A stretch of DNA of 22,350 nucleotides. Origin: CAYMCQ01 sp964389025 (GTDB lineage: Bacteria; Verrucomicrobiota; Verrucomicrobiia; Limisphaerales; CAYMCQ01). The stretch covers positions 1-22,350 of the forward strand of contig CAYMCQ010000072.1 in the NCBI GenBank assembly GCA_964389025.1, given 5' to 3'. The translations under genes were made by a program, and so were the position numbers. This document shows positions 1 to 7,453 of the stretch, piece by piece. How positions within the stretch are numbered: the first letter of the stretch is position 1; each line of letters begins with the position of its first letter. The notes below the pieces were generated by a model that ran no database searches, was not told the DNA's origin, and was given only the letters and a program-made list of their open reading frames with translations.

Positions 1-200
1 CTTCCTTCTCTGACCCTCACCCACAAACCCCGTTCAATCGTTTTTCAACAACTTGCTAGTGATGCTCAAAAGCTGCATTGGCGCGACGCGCGTGCTGGAC
101 CTGTTGAGCAGGGAGTAATTGCCACCAATTTGCTGAGAGGTGGGCGTCATGCCGCGAGGTGATGCGCTGCTTACGCGGAGCGTGGAATGAATTCCGCACT
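1..200. other. Left edge, no supported gene
   Basis: No convincing coding region starts or ends here. A short open frame can be read on the - strand from about 200 down to a stop near 38, but it has no recognisable motif, no clear ribosome binding site and no family I know. It could be the 3' end of a decayed gene. Homology with the region near 7.9 kb begins only at about position 201. Confidence 0.4.
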
Positions 201-300
201 TCCAGCCACGCCAACAAATGGTGACTCTTTGGCAAAAACGGAAATGCGGTTCGACTTCAATGCCGCGAAACTTGTTCCGTAAATTGGATGCTGTGGTTCA

Positions 301-317
301 ACTCGTCTCGCGCGGGT
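301..317 (+). promoter_or_regulatory. Leader hairpin, copy A
   Basis: Six-base arms at 301-306 (ACTCGT) and 312-317 (GCGGGT) flank the loop CTCGC, with two G-T wobble pairs. The equivalent hairpin in the second cytochrome leader (8015-8031) has the same loop and length. Its arms differ, yet pairing is kept, including a two-sided change (A-T here, G-C there) at the outer pair. The hairpin lies 47 bases upstream of the chosen start. It could be an mRNA leader structure or a palindromic protein site; the sequence does not say which. Confidence 0.4.
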
Positions 318-364
318 GGAATGACAGCGACGAAAATTGAACAATGAAACAAGAAAGAATGCCA

Positions 365-694
365 ATGAAAAAATTACTGACCCTCACCATCGCGATCATC
401 GCAGCGTCCGCCTTGATGGCGCGCGCGGAAGATGCCAAGGCGCTGTATGAAAAGAACTGTGCCAAGTGCCACGGCACGGATGGCAAAGGCCAAACCAAGA
501 TGGGCCAGAAGCTCGGCATCAAAGACCTCACCGATGCCAAAGTCCAGGCGGACTTCACAGACGAAAAGGCGTTTAAGTCCATCAAGGAAGGCATCAAGGA
601 TAAAGAAGGCAAAACGTTGATGAAGCAGGCGGAAAACCTGACTGACGACGACATCAAAGCGCTCGTCGCGCAAGTCCGCACTTTCAAGAAGTAA
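365..694 (+). CDS. Small periplasmic monoheme class I cytochrome c (copy A)
   Basis: The protein is 109 residues, with a Sec signal peptide (MKK, hydrophobic run, ALMARA cleavage region) and one heme site CAKCH at residues 32-36. A C-terminal helix contains LTDDDIKALVAQVRTF, as in single-domain class I cytochromes. A methionine in the middle or at KTLMK may be the distal heme ligand. It is about three quarters identical by eye to the protein at 8075-8404. The start at 365 is chosen because the signal peptide then matches its paralogue; ATGs at 344 and 359 are also in frame. It probably shuttles single electrons in the periplasm between the membrane modules encoded downstream and an acceptor not in this window. 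Confidence 0.88.
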   Translation: MKKLLTLTIAIIAASALMARAEDAKALYEKNCAKCHGTDGKGQTKMGQKLGIKDLTDAKVQADFTDEKAFKSIKEGIKDKEGKTLMKQAENLTDDDIKALVAQVRTFKK

Positions 695-819
695 AAATTT
701 GGCGGAGGGAGTTGCTTCCGAACCGCCCGGTCGAACGGCCTGTGCCGCACGAAAACTAAAAAGCGTCCCACGGCAAAGCCGAAGCCGCTCTCGCAAATCA
801 GCATCGGTAAATATCTTTT

Positions 820-1275
820 ATGCGCCGATTCAAATTGCCGCCGCAGATTCTCCGGCTCGTTCTGCTGACGCTCGGGATAGTCACGATCTATTTCGTCGCG
901 CGGAATCTCATGACGCCGCCGTCGTTTGGGCAGTATGGACATTATCGCGGCGCTGCGCTTGATGAGATCGCGGCGCGCGCGCCTGTATATGCGGGTAAGA
1001 AAGCTTGCGACGAATGTCACTCAGACGTTTTGCAAAAGTTGGCCAAGGCCGAGCACAAGACCCTTTCTTGCGAAGCCTGCCACGGTGTTAGTCAGGATCA
1101 CGCCGCCAATCCCGACATCACGCCGATCAAACTGACTGGCAACCATTGCATTCGTTGTCACGAGGCGAATCCATCGCGGCCCGCGTGGTTCAAGCAAATC
1201 ACTGTGAAGATTCATTACACCGGCCAGAAATGCACCGAGTGTCACGTTCCACATCAACCCAACGAAGTCCCATGA
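820..1275 (+). CDS. Membrane-anchored tetraheme cytochrome c, triad 1
   Basis: The 151-residue protein has one N-terminal transmembrane helix (about residues 10-29) that looks uncleaved. It has four heme sites: CDECH near 64, CEACH near 84, CIRCH near 110 and CTECH near 138. Extra histidines between the motifs suit bis-His coordination, as in cytochrome c3/c7-like proteins. The stop codon overlaps the start of the next gene (ATGA), so the two are translationally coupled. By analogy with HmcA, DsrJ and the Cbc4 cytochrome, it should form the periplasmic electron exit or entry site of a complex with the ferredoxin and NrfD proteins that follow. No strong Shine-Dalgarno sequence precedes the ATG. 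Confidence 0.88.
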   Translation: MRRFKLPPQILRLVLLTLGIVTIYFVARNLMTPPSFGQYGHYRGAALDEIAARAPVYAGKKACDECHSDVLQKLAKAEHKTLSCEACHGVSQDHAANPDITPIKLTGNHCIRCHEANPSRPAWFKQITVKIHYTGQKCTECHVPHQPNEVP

Positions 1276-2084
1276 GATCCTCAATTTCACGTCGCGGTCT
1301 TTTGGCTGCACTGGGTGGCGCAGCGGCGGGGCTATTGTCGGCTCCACTGGCGCGCGCCGCCAAAACAGTCGTGCAGAAAAAATTCGTCTCCACGCTTGCT
1401 CCACGAGGCTACGACCCGACGAAGCACAAATGGCTGATGTGCCTCGACATTGACAAGTGCATCGGCTGCGGTCTGTGCGTCGAGGCCTGCAAGACGGAAA
1501 ATCATGTGCCGCAAGCGCCGACTTATTTTCGCACGTGGATCGAGCGTTACATCATCAAGAAACCAAAACCGCGCTCCGGCGAAACGCGAGGCGAGGTTCT
1601 GGTGGATTCACCGAATGGCGGTCGCGATGGTTTTCCTCCAGCGCTTGTTCCCCGTGAAGAAATTCTCAAGTCATTCTTCGTCCCGAAACTCTGCAACCTT
1701 TGCGAGAATTCCCCTTGCACACAGGCGTGCCCGGTTGGCGCGACTTTTGATGCCCCAGACGGCGCGGTGCTGATTGATCCAAGTTACTGCATCGGTTGCG
1801 GGTTTTGCGTGCAGGCTTGTCCGTATGGCTGTCGCTTTGTCAACCCTGAGACCAAGACGGCTGAGAAATGCACTCTTTGTTATCATCGCATTACGCGAGG
1901 CTTGAAACCGGCGTGCGTGGAAATTTGCCCGGCTGAAGCGCGCATTTTTGGCGACCTGAAAAATCCGGTCGAGAATGATCCCCTTCAGGCGTTCATCGCC
2001 AAGAACAAAGTTCAATCGCTGAAACCTCATTTGGGGACCGAGCCGCGCGTGCTTTACGCCGGCGTTGACAAGGAGGTGCGGTAA
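1272..2084 (+). CDS. Tat-exported four-cluster [4Fe-4S] ferredoxin subunit, triad 1
   Basis: The 270-residue protein begins with a twin-arginine signal (SRRGLLAAL, then a hydrophobic stretch and LARA). Four cysteine groups follow in the order typical of NrfC/HybA/PsrB/DmsB proteins: CIGCGLC...C from residue 63, CNLCENSPC...C from 141, CIGCGFC...C from 173 and CTLC...C...C from 200. These should bind four iron-sulfur clusters that wire the membrane quinone subunit to a redox partner. The ATG at 1272 overlaps the preceding stop. A longer upstream reading frame exists but would overlap the cytochrome gene and bury the Tat signal. No molybdopterin subunit is nearby, so its partner is most likely the tetraheme cytochrome. 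Confidence 0.9.
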   Translation: MRSSISRRGLLAALGGAAAGLLSAPLARAAKTVVQKKFVSTLAPRGYDPTKHKWLMCLDIDKCIGCGLCVEACKTENHVPQAPTYFRTWIERYIIKKPKPRSGETRGEVLVDSPNGGRDGFPPALVPREEILKSFFVPKLCNLCENSPCTQACPVGATFDAPDGAVLIDPSYCIGCGFCVQACPYGCRFVNPETKTAEKCTLCYHRITRGLKPACVEICPAEARIFGDLKNPVENDPLQAFIAKNKVQSLKPHLGTEPRVLYAGVDKEVR

Positions 2085-2085
2085 T

Positions 2086-3321
2086 ATGCTTGCTGAAATT
2101 GTCCATACTGTCGGCGAAGGCATTCCGCCGATTGACGGTTACGTTTACCCGAATGAAATTCACCTGCTCTGGAGCGTATTGATCGTGGTTTATCCATACG
2201 TCACCGGCCTCGTCGCGGGAGCCTTCATCCTCGCCTCGCTCGTGAAAGTTTTTAAAGTCAAATCGCTTGAGCCGATTTATCGATTTTCGCTGTTGACCTC
2301 GTTTTCATTTCTCCTTGCTGCGCCGTTGCCGCTGTTGTTTCACCTGGGACATCCTGAGCGATGCTTGGAAGTGATGATGACGCCGCATGTCACTTCGCCT
2401 ATGGCGATGTTCGGGTTTGTCTATGCGTGGTATTTGATGGCAGTGCTGTTGCTCGAACTATGGTTCGATTATCGCAAAGACTTCGTCGAATGGTCCAAAA
2501 CCGAGCATGGCATTCATGGGACGATTTATCGTCTGTTCACGCTGGGCGTGAACGACGTGTCACCATCAGCTTTGCGACTGGACGAGCGTATGGGGAAAAT
2601 CATCACCATCATCGGCATCCCTTCGGCATTTCTCTTGCACGGTTACGTCGGCTTCATCTTCGGTTCAATCAAGGCCAATCCATGGTGGGGCAATGTGCTG
2701 ATGCCGATCATTTTCATTTTTTCGGCGATTGTTTCCGGCATCGCGCTGTGCGTCGTCTTATATATGATCATCAATTGGGGCCGGCGGGTTTCGCAAAACA
2801 TCGAATGCCTTGACATGATGGCGCGCTTTCTTTTTTACGCGCTGGTGATTGATGCGACAATCGAGGCGCTTGATTGGATTCATCGCCTCTATGCGGCGGA
2901 CGAGTCCATCAGCGTGCTCAAGACGCTCGCGTCTGGAAAACTGTTTTATACGTTGCTCATCGGCCAGGCGTGCCTTGGCACGCTCATCCCGCTGCTGCTG
3001 CTCGGGTTGGTGCAACTGGTGCGCAAGCGCATTCCTGTGATCGGCAGGGCAAGAATTTATTTCTTAAGCGCTGCGCTGATTCTGGTCGGCGTGTTCGCGA
3101 TGCGTTGGAATGTTGTGATTGGCGGCCAGCTTTTCTCCAAGAGCCTGCGCGGTTTCACGACTTACAAAATGGAGGTTGCCGGACAGGAAGGCTGGATCAT
3201 GAGCTTGGCGCTTCTTCTTCTTCCGTTTCTCATTCTCGGCGTCCTGTTGAAATATTTTCTGCCGCTGAAGCACGTTCTTGCCACTCGCAAAGCAACTTCG
3301 CCCGAGGCACCGGAAATCTGA
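2086..3321 (+). CDS. NrfD/PsrC-family integral membrane quinone protein, triad 1
   Basis: The 411-residue, highly hydrophobic protein has roughly nine to ten transmembrane helices and the family-typical GHPER motif after the third helix region. NrfD/PsrC proteins hold the quinone site and pass electrons to or from the ferredoxin subunit. The ATG at 2086 is chosen because a near-perfect Shine-Dalgarno (AAGGAGGTG, 2070-2078) lies about 7 bases upstream, and it sits one base after the preceding stop. The gene ends exactly against the stop of the convergent - strand gene (TGA|TCA). With the two genes before it, it forms a cytochrome-ferredoxin-NrfD triad like HmcABC, DsrJOP or Geobacter Cbc4. The direction of electron flow cannot be read from sequence. 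Confidence 0.9.
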   Translation: MLAEIVHTVGEGIPPIDGYVYPNEIHLLWSVLIVVYPYVTGLVAGAFILASLVKVFKVKSLEPIYRFSLLTSFSFLLAAPLPLLFHLGHPERCLEVMMTPHVTSPMAMFGFVYAWYLMAVLLLELWFDYRKDFVEWSKTEHGIHGTIYRLFTLGVNDVSPSALRLDERMGKIITIIGIPSAFLLHGYVGFIFGSIKANPWWGNVLMPIIFIFSAIVSGIALCVVLYMIINWGRRVSQNIECLDMMARFLFYALVIDATIEALDWIHRLYAADESISVLKTLASGKLFYTLLIGQACLGTLIPLLLLGLVQLVRKRIPVIGRARIYFLSAALILVGVFAMRWNVVIGGQLFSKSLRGFTTYKMEVAGQEGWIMSLALLLLPFLILGVLLKYFLPLKHVLATRKATSPEAPEI

Positions 3322-3966
3322 TCAAACTTTGCGGTTCTCAGATCCGGTTGCTGACAGCTTTGGGTCTTCTAATTTCATGCTCCCTTTGGCAACGAGTTGC
3401 GCTCGCCCATCGCGGCCAACGATGCTCAAGGACAAATTATTTCCAACGACTTCGATGATCCTTTTTTCAGCATCCCCATTCAAGCCGCCGCTTTCGCAAG
3501 ACCACCTGCCCTGTAACGATTCAAGCCTCAATTCACCCGGCGGAAGAGGGGTGTTATCGGCAACCGCCAGGCCATGCTCCGATTTCTTTGCGCGTCCTGG
3601 AAACGCAGATTCCGGCGGGATGTTTTCAGCGCTTCTTTCGAGTTTGATAAGGCCGCAGGTCAAAAGATACATCAGCCAGAACGCGCCGAAGCACAGCAGC
3701 GGCAGCAGAATTTTTTGTTGGCCCACCAGTTCTACTTTCGCGAAATGAACAAGGGCTGCGACCACCACCGGGAACACCATGGAAACTGGAACTGTTTGCC
3801 ACCGGCGATGCCGGATGCTTGCCATCATCATTCCGGTCACAACGGCGCAGGTGATCGTTCCAAGAATTGTGAAGAGCAAAGTGAGAAGAACCACGACCGT
3901 CACCAACACGCACCATAGGATGACCGGCTTTGCGACAATTCTGATTGATAAAAAGTTCATCGGCAT
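3322..3966 (-). CDS. Membrane protein with a C-terminal soluble domain, unknown function
   Basis: About 214 residues are predicted from the ATG at 3966; an ATG at 3960 is equally possible, and the open frame extends upstream to 4137 without a better start. A long N-terminal hydrophobic region (about residues 12-45) and two further hydrophobic segments (about 58-75 and 85-105) suggest three to four membrane helices. The C-terminal part is soluble and contains LQGRWSCESG followed by alternating hydrophobic strands (IIEVVGNNLSLSIVG). This loosely resembles the small lipocalin-like 'LQGxW' domains common in planctomycetes and verrucomicrobia. No signature motif was recognised. It is transcribed against both redox operons and shares no base with the end of triad 1, so it may be an insertion between two originally adjacent units. 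Confidence 0.6.
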   Translation of the reverse strand: MPMNFLSIRIVAKPVILWCVLVTVVVLLTLLFTILGTITCAVVTGMMMASIRHRRWQTVPVSMVFPVVVAALVHFAKVELVGQQKILLPLLCFGAFWLMYLLTCGLIKLERSAENIPPESAFPGRAKKSEHGLAVADNTPLPPGELRLESLQGRWSCESGGLNGDAEKRIIEVVGNNLSLSIVGRDGRAQLVAKGSMKLEDPKLSATGSENRKV

Positions 3967-4103
3967 TGAGATGAACAGGAGTTTCTGCGTCGAGTATCCA
4001 CTGACGGTAATCAGAGTCAAGGGGGTGTCGCTACCAGTGCAAAAAATGCCAAGCCTTGAACAACCGATGATTAGCCGGTTTTGGCTGACGAGGCCAGTTT
4101 TGC
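3967..4103. promoter_or_regulatory. Divergent intergenic region between the antisense membrane gene and triad 2
   Basis: This 137-base gap separates two divergent genes and should contain their promoters. I see no convincing -35/-10 pair or operator palindrome, so the assignment rests on gene geometry alone. Confidence 0.4.
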
Positions 4104-4763
4104 ATGCAGATCGCAATGAACAACCAAACAAGAACAAATGCAGTGTTGCAGATACTAATGGTGCTGTTCGCCTTGTTGGCCGCGGCTTTCTTATTCAACC
4201 TGTGGGGCCGGACGGTCGAGTCCTCCCGGATTTCTCTGGTTGACACCAATTTTCTCGATACGACTACTGCCCGGCTTTCGTATGCGGATCTTGTCCGCGC
4301 CGGAGAGGACCTTTCAGATTTCGATTGTTACGTGTGCCATGAAAAAGGGAAACCGCCGACGCTGCGCTTCGACACCAACCAGAATCTCATCATTCCCAAG
4401 GAACACTCGGACATCGTGATGCACCACGGCAGCCACGAGAGAAACAATAACTGTTTCAATTGCCACAACGAAACAAACCTCGAACTCCTTCAGACGCGAG
4501 ACAAACATGAATTGAAATTCGCCGACAGTGCTCCGCTGTGCGGCAGTTGCCACGGGCCGACGTATCGCGATTGGGAGGCCGGGGTTCATGGCCGAACTGA
4601 TGGATTCTGGGATCGTTCACTCGGCGCGATGGATCGCAAGGTCTGTGTGAACTGCCACAACCCGCACTCGCCGAAATTTCCCGGGCGCAAGCCCGCGCCC
4701 GGCCCGCATCCGCTGCGCGATGGCACACCGGCAGTTGCGCGTGCCGAAACCAAACACTTATGA
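4104..4763 (+). CDS. Membrane-anchored tetraheme cytochrome c, triad 2
   Basis: The 219-residue protein has one N-terminal transmembrane helix (about residues 16-34). Heme sites are CYVCH near 75, CFNCH near 117, CGSCH near 146 and CVNCH near 181. Additional histidines (MHHGSHE, DKHE, GVHG) could serve as distal ligands. An ATG at 4116 is an alternative start; neither has a strong ribosome binding site. The stop overlaps the ferredoxin start (ATGA), marking a coupled operon. It plays the same role as the triad 1 cytochrome but is larger, and outside the heme motifs the two show no obvious alignment, so they are different subfamilies rather than recent duplicates. Confidence 0.88.
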   Translation: MQIAMNNQTRTNAVLQILMVLFALLAAAFLFNLWGRTVESSRISLVDTNFLDTTTARLSYADLVRAGEDLSDFDCYVCHEKGKPPTLRFDTNQNLIIPKEHSDIVMHHGSHERNNNCFNCHNETNLELLQTRDKHELKFADSAPLCGSCHGPTYRDWEAGVHGRTDGFWDRSLGAMDRKVCVNCHNPHSPKFPGRKPAPGPHPLRDGTPAVARAETKHL

Positions 4764-5707
4764 GCGCGAACAATCTTAACCCCGCCGGCGCCGGTGCGAA
4801 CGGAATGAACCGCCGCAGTTTCCTGCGCACTTCCGCGGTGCTCACCACCGGACTCGCCGCGCTCGCCGCCAGCCTCAAGCCGCTGATGGAGATGGAAGAT
4901 TTCCCCACCGCCGAACGGTTCATGCAGAAGTATTACAAGGAGATGACGCCTGCTGACATGGAGAAGGTTCTCAAGCGCATCGCCGACGACGTCGAGAAGC
5001 AATACGGCCTGCGCCCGCACGTGCGCGACTACAAGCCGATGGATGGGGTTGAGTTCGTTTACTGCCTGAACCTCACGCGCTGCATTGGCTGCCGCAAATG
5101 CGTTCACGCCTGCGTCGCGGAAAACAATCTGTCGCGCAATCCCGAGATTCAATACATCCGCGTGCTGAAAATGCCGCACGGCTCGCTGAACCTGGAGGAG
5201 GCCCAGCACAATTACGATCCCGAGCAAGTGCCGGAAAAAGGTTTCTTCTACATGCCCGTCCAGTGCCAGCAGTGCAAGAACCCGCCGTGCGTAAAGGTCT
5301 GTCCCGTTCACGCCACGTGGCAGGAGAAGGACGGCATCACGGTGATTGATTACGACTGGTGCATCGGCTGCCGCTATTGCGAGGCCGCGTGTCCCTACTG
5401 GGCGCGGAGGTTCAACTTTACGAAGCCGGAGATTCCGAAAGAACGGCTCAATCCGGAAATGTCGTATCTCGGCAACCGCCCGCGGCAGCAGGGCGTGATG
5501 GAGAAATGCCACTTCTGCATCCAACGCACGCGCCAGGGTAAATATCCAGCGTGCCTCGAAGTCTGCCCCGCCGGCGCGCGCAAATTTGGCAACATTCTCG
5601 ACCCGAACAGCGAAGTCTCCTATATCCTCCGCAACAAGCGTGTGTTCATCCAGCTCAAGGAAGAAATAGGAACCTCGCCGCGGTTCTTCTACTACTTTGA
5701 CGTATGA
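4760..5707 (+). CDS. Tat-exported four-cluster ferredoxin, DsrO/HmeA-like, triad 2
   Basis: The 315-residue protein carries the Tat motif NRRSFLRTS from residue 17, followed by a hydrophobic stretch. Four cysteine groups begin near residues 108 (CIGCRKC), 169 (CQQCKNPPC), 201 (CIGCRYC) and 250 (CHFC...C...C), giving four predicted [4Fe-4S] clusters. The long segment between Tat signal and first cluster, with a helical ADMEKVLKRIADDVEK stretch, and the insert between clusters 3 and 4 resemble the DsrO/HmeA/HmcB group more than the shorter triad 1 ferredoxin. The start at 4760 overlaps the previous stop; an internal ATG at 4805, directly before the Tat motif, is a plausible alternative. It should pass electrons between the periplasmic cytochrome and the NrfD protein, to which it is also coupled by an ATGA overlap. 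Confidence 0.9.
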   Translation: MSANNLNPAGAGANGMNRRSFLRTSAVLTTGLAALAASLKPLMEMEDFPTAERFMQKYYKEMTPADMEKVLKRIADDVEKQYGLRPHVRDYKPMDGVEFVYCLNLTRCIGCRKCVHACVAENNLSRNPEIQYIRVLKMPHGSLNLEEAQHNYDPEQVPEKGFFYMPVQCQQCKNPPCVKVCPVHATWQEKDGITVIDYDWCIGCRYCEAACPYWARRFNFTKPEIPKERLNPEMSYLGNRPRQQGVMEKCHFCIQRTRQGKYPACLEVCPAGARKFGNILDPNSEVSYILRNKRVFIQLKEEIGTSPRFFYYFDV

Positions 5708-7449
5708 TCCAAGCGACTAAAAATTATTTCACGTTTCTCCGCCGCTGCGCGAACGTCGCGTTCGTCGGGGACTGGCGCTACTATACATGGATGGGTGTGC
5801 TGAGCGTGTTGTGCTTGCTCGGACTGAACGCGTATTGCAAGCAGTTCGCCCACGGGCTGATCACCACCGGCATGAGCGACGAAGTGTCCTGGGGCGTTTA
5901 CATCGCGAATTTCACGTTCCTCGTCGGCGTGGCTGCGGCGGCGGTGATGATGGTGATTCCGGTTTACATTTACGACAATGAGGAACTCCACGACCTCGTC
6001 ATTTTCGGCGAATTGCTTGCGGTCGCGGCGATCATCATGTGCCTTCTCTTTGTGACCGTGGATCTCGGGCGACCTGACCGTTTCTGGCATTTGATTCCCG
6101 GGATAGGCGAGTTCAATTTTCCCGCTTCGATGTTGAGTTGGGATGTGATCGTGCTCAACGGCTATCTCGTGCTCAACGTCCACATCTGCGGCTACCTGCT
6201 TTACTGCCGTTATCAAAAGAAAATGCCGGCGAAATGGTTTTATGTTCCGTTTGTGTTCATCGCCATCTTCTGGGCAATCTCGATTCACACGGTGACTGCG
6301 TTTCTTTACGTCGGACTGGGCGGCCGTCCGTTCTGGAATTCGTCCATCGTCGGCCCGCGCTTTCTGGCCTCGGCTTTCACGGCTGGACCGGCACTGATTA
6401 TTCTCGCGATTCAAGTGGTGCGTCGCGTCACGGCGATCGTTCCGAATGGCAACAACTTTCAGTTTTCAAACGGCGGCAACAAAACTAAAGCCGCGGTTTC
6501 GCGCGCTGCAAGCATGAGTGACCTCGAACTCCTGGCGGATTACTTGTCCGAACTGAAAACAGTTTCCGCCGAAACGAGAATGGAAATTCTACCCAGCCTC
6601 ACCGTGCTGGACGTGGAGGAGGGTGCGGTCCTGTTGCGTCAGGGCGAAACCGACCGAAACGCCTTCTTTGTGCTGAAAGGGCGCGTGGTCGTCGAACGCG
6701 AGGAAAGCGGACGTCACCGCATCACGCGCAGCGCCGGGCCGGGTGAACAGTTCGGCGAAGTCTCCGCGCTGGCTGGCACGCCGCGCATGGCCACGGCCAT
6801 CGCCGAAGCCCCGACGCAAGTGTTGCGAATCTCGGCCGAAGCGTTGCGGAAATTGATGAAGAGTCCCGCAATGAACAAAGTCATCCACGCGCGCATGGCT
6901 GAGCGGCTTATGATTACCGACCGCGCGCTCATGATTTTGCGGGGCATCGTGCAAGTGTCCATGCTCATCAACGTCTTCCTCCTGGTCTGCGAAGTCTTCA
7001 AGGAATTTTACTCCGCCAACCTGCACAGCGTTTCCGCCAAATATCTGTTCGTCGGCCTACACGGTCATCACGCGCTCGTGCCATGGATCTGGACGGCGAT
7101 TGCGCTGAACTTGACCGCCATGGTGCTGCTGTTGCTCCCGGTGAGCCGCACCTTGAAGTGGCTGAATCTGACTTGCGTTCTGGCAATCGTCGGCATCTGG
7201 ATAGAGAAAGGCATGGGCCTAGTGATTCCCGGATTTATTCCCACACCGCTCGGCGCGATAGTGGAATACTCTCCGTCGCTGAATGAAACCCTGATCTGCC
7301 TCGGCATCTGGGCGTTTGGGTTGTTATGCTATACGATATTCCTGCGCATGGCCGTGCCGATTTTGCAGGGTCGGCTCACGAAGGCGAACGAAGGCATGTC
7401 CGACGCGCAAATCAACGCCACGCTCGCCGCCGCCACCGCAAGGAGTTAA
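5704..7449 (+). CDS. NrfD/DsrP-family quinone protein with an inserted cyclic-nucleotide-binding domain
   Basis: The protein is 581 residues, well above the roughly 400 usual for HmeB/DsrP-type NrfD proteins. Six transmembrane helices lie in residues about 28-245 and four more in about 413-570. Between them, residues about 270-405 form a CAP/PKA-like cNMP-binding fold. It starts at MSDLELLADYL, contains the LRQGE and FFVLKGRVVVE strand-turn segments, and has a complete phosphate-binding cassette, FGEVSALAGTPRMATA (350-365), with Glu352 and Arg361 at the phosphate-contacting positions. Helix 6 ends in a positive RRV stretch, so by the positive-inside rule the domain is cytoplasmic, where cAMP, cGMP or c-di-nucleotides would occur. 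The frame is continuous and the fusion is clean. The likely role is quinone oxidoreduction gated by a nucleotide; the ligand and effect are unknown. Coupled to the preceding gene by ATGA. Confidence 0.9.
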   Translation: MIQATKNYFTFLRRCANVAFVGDWRYYTWMGVLSVLCLLGLNAYCKQFAHGLITTGMSDEVSWGVYIANFTFLVGVAAAAVMMVIPVYIYDNEELHDLVIFGELLAVAAIIMCLLFVTVDLGRPDRFWHLIPGIGEFNFPASMLSWDVIVLNGYLVLNVHICGYLLYCRYQKKMPAKWFYVPFVFIAIFWAISIHTVTAFLYVGLGGRPFWNSSIVGPRFLASAFTAGPALIILAIQVVRRVTAIVPNGNNFQFSNGGNKTKAAVSRAASMSDLELLADYLSELKTVSAETRMEILPSLTVLDVEEGAVLLRQGETDRNAFFVLKGRVVVEREESGRHRITRSAGPGEQFGEVSALAGTPRMATAIAEAPTQVLRISAEALRKLMKSPAMNKVIHARMAERLMITDRALMILRGIVQVSMLINVFLLVCEVFKEFYSANLHSVSAKYLFVGLHGHHALVPWIWTAIALNLTAMVLLLLPVSRTLKWLNLTCVLAIVGIWIEKGMGLVIPGFIPTPLGAIVEYSPSLNETLICLGIWAFGLLCYTIFLRMAVPILQGRLTKANEGMSDAQINATLAAATARS

Positions 7450-7453
7450 CGCC

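Larger units (their letters stand above)
201..694 (+). repeat. Direct repeat copy A: leader plus monoheme cytochrome gene
   Basis: This stretch aligns with 7912-8404 in the same orientation. The similarity covers about 140-160 bases of leader as well as the coding region. The leader runs from a shared CCAGCCAC/CCGGCCAC start, through a common GGAAATGC block, to an identical 20-base block GGAATGACAGCGACGAAAAT just upstream of the gene. Similarity stops at the cytochrome stop codon. The two copies bracket the 0.7-7.9 kb redox region, so recombination between them would delete it. The leader may also belong to a wider intergenic repeat family in this genome, which cannot be tested here. Confidence 0.75.

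Noticed and set aside
38..200. Short - strand open frame ending near position 38
   Set aside because: It is about 50 codons with no motif or ribosome binding site, and I could not link it to any family.
344..364. Earlier in-frame ATG starts of cytochrome copy A (344 and 359)
   Set aside because: They add a charged MKQERMP extension before a normal signal peptide, and the paralogue at 8075 supports the shorter start.
4586..5524. 312-codon - strand open frame over the triad 2 ferredoxin
   Set aside because: The + strand frame has four cysteine cluster motifs and a Tat signal; the antisense frame has no domain.
820..7449. Possible alternative complex III operon
   Set aside because: There is no ActB-like fused molybdopterin domain, no second NrfD-type ActF and no ActD-like gene, and the cytochromes are tetraheme anchors rather than the pentaheme ActA type.
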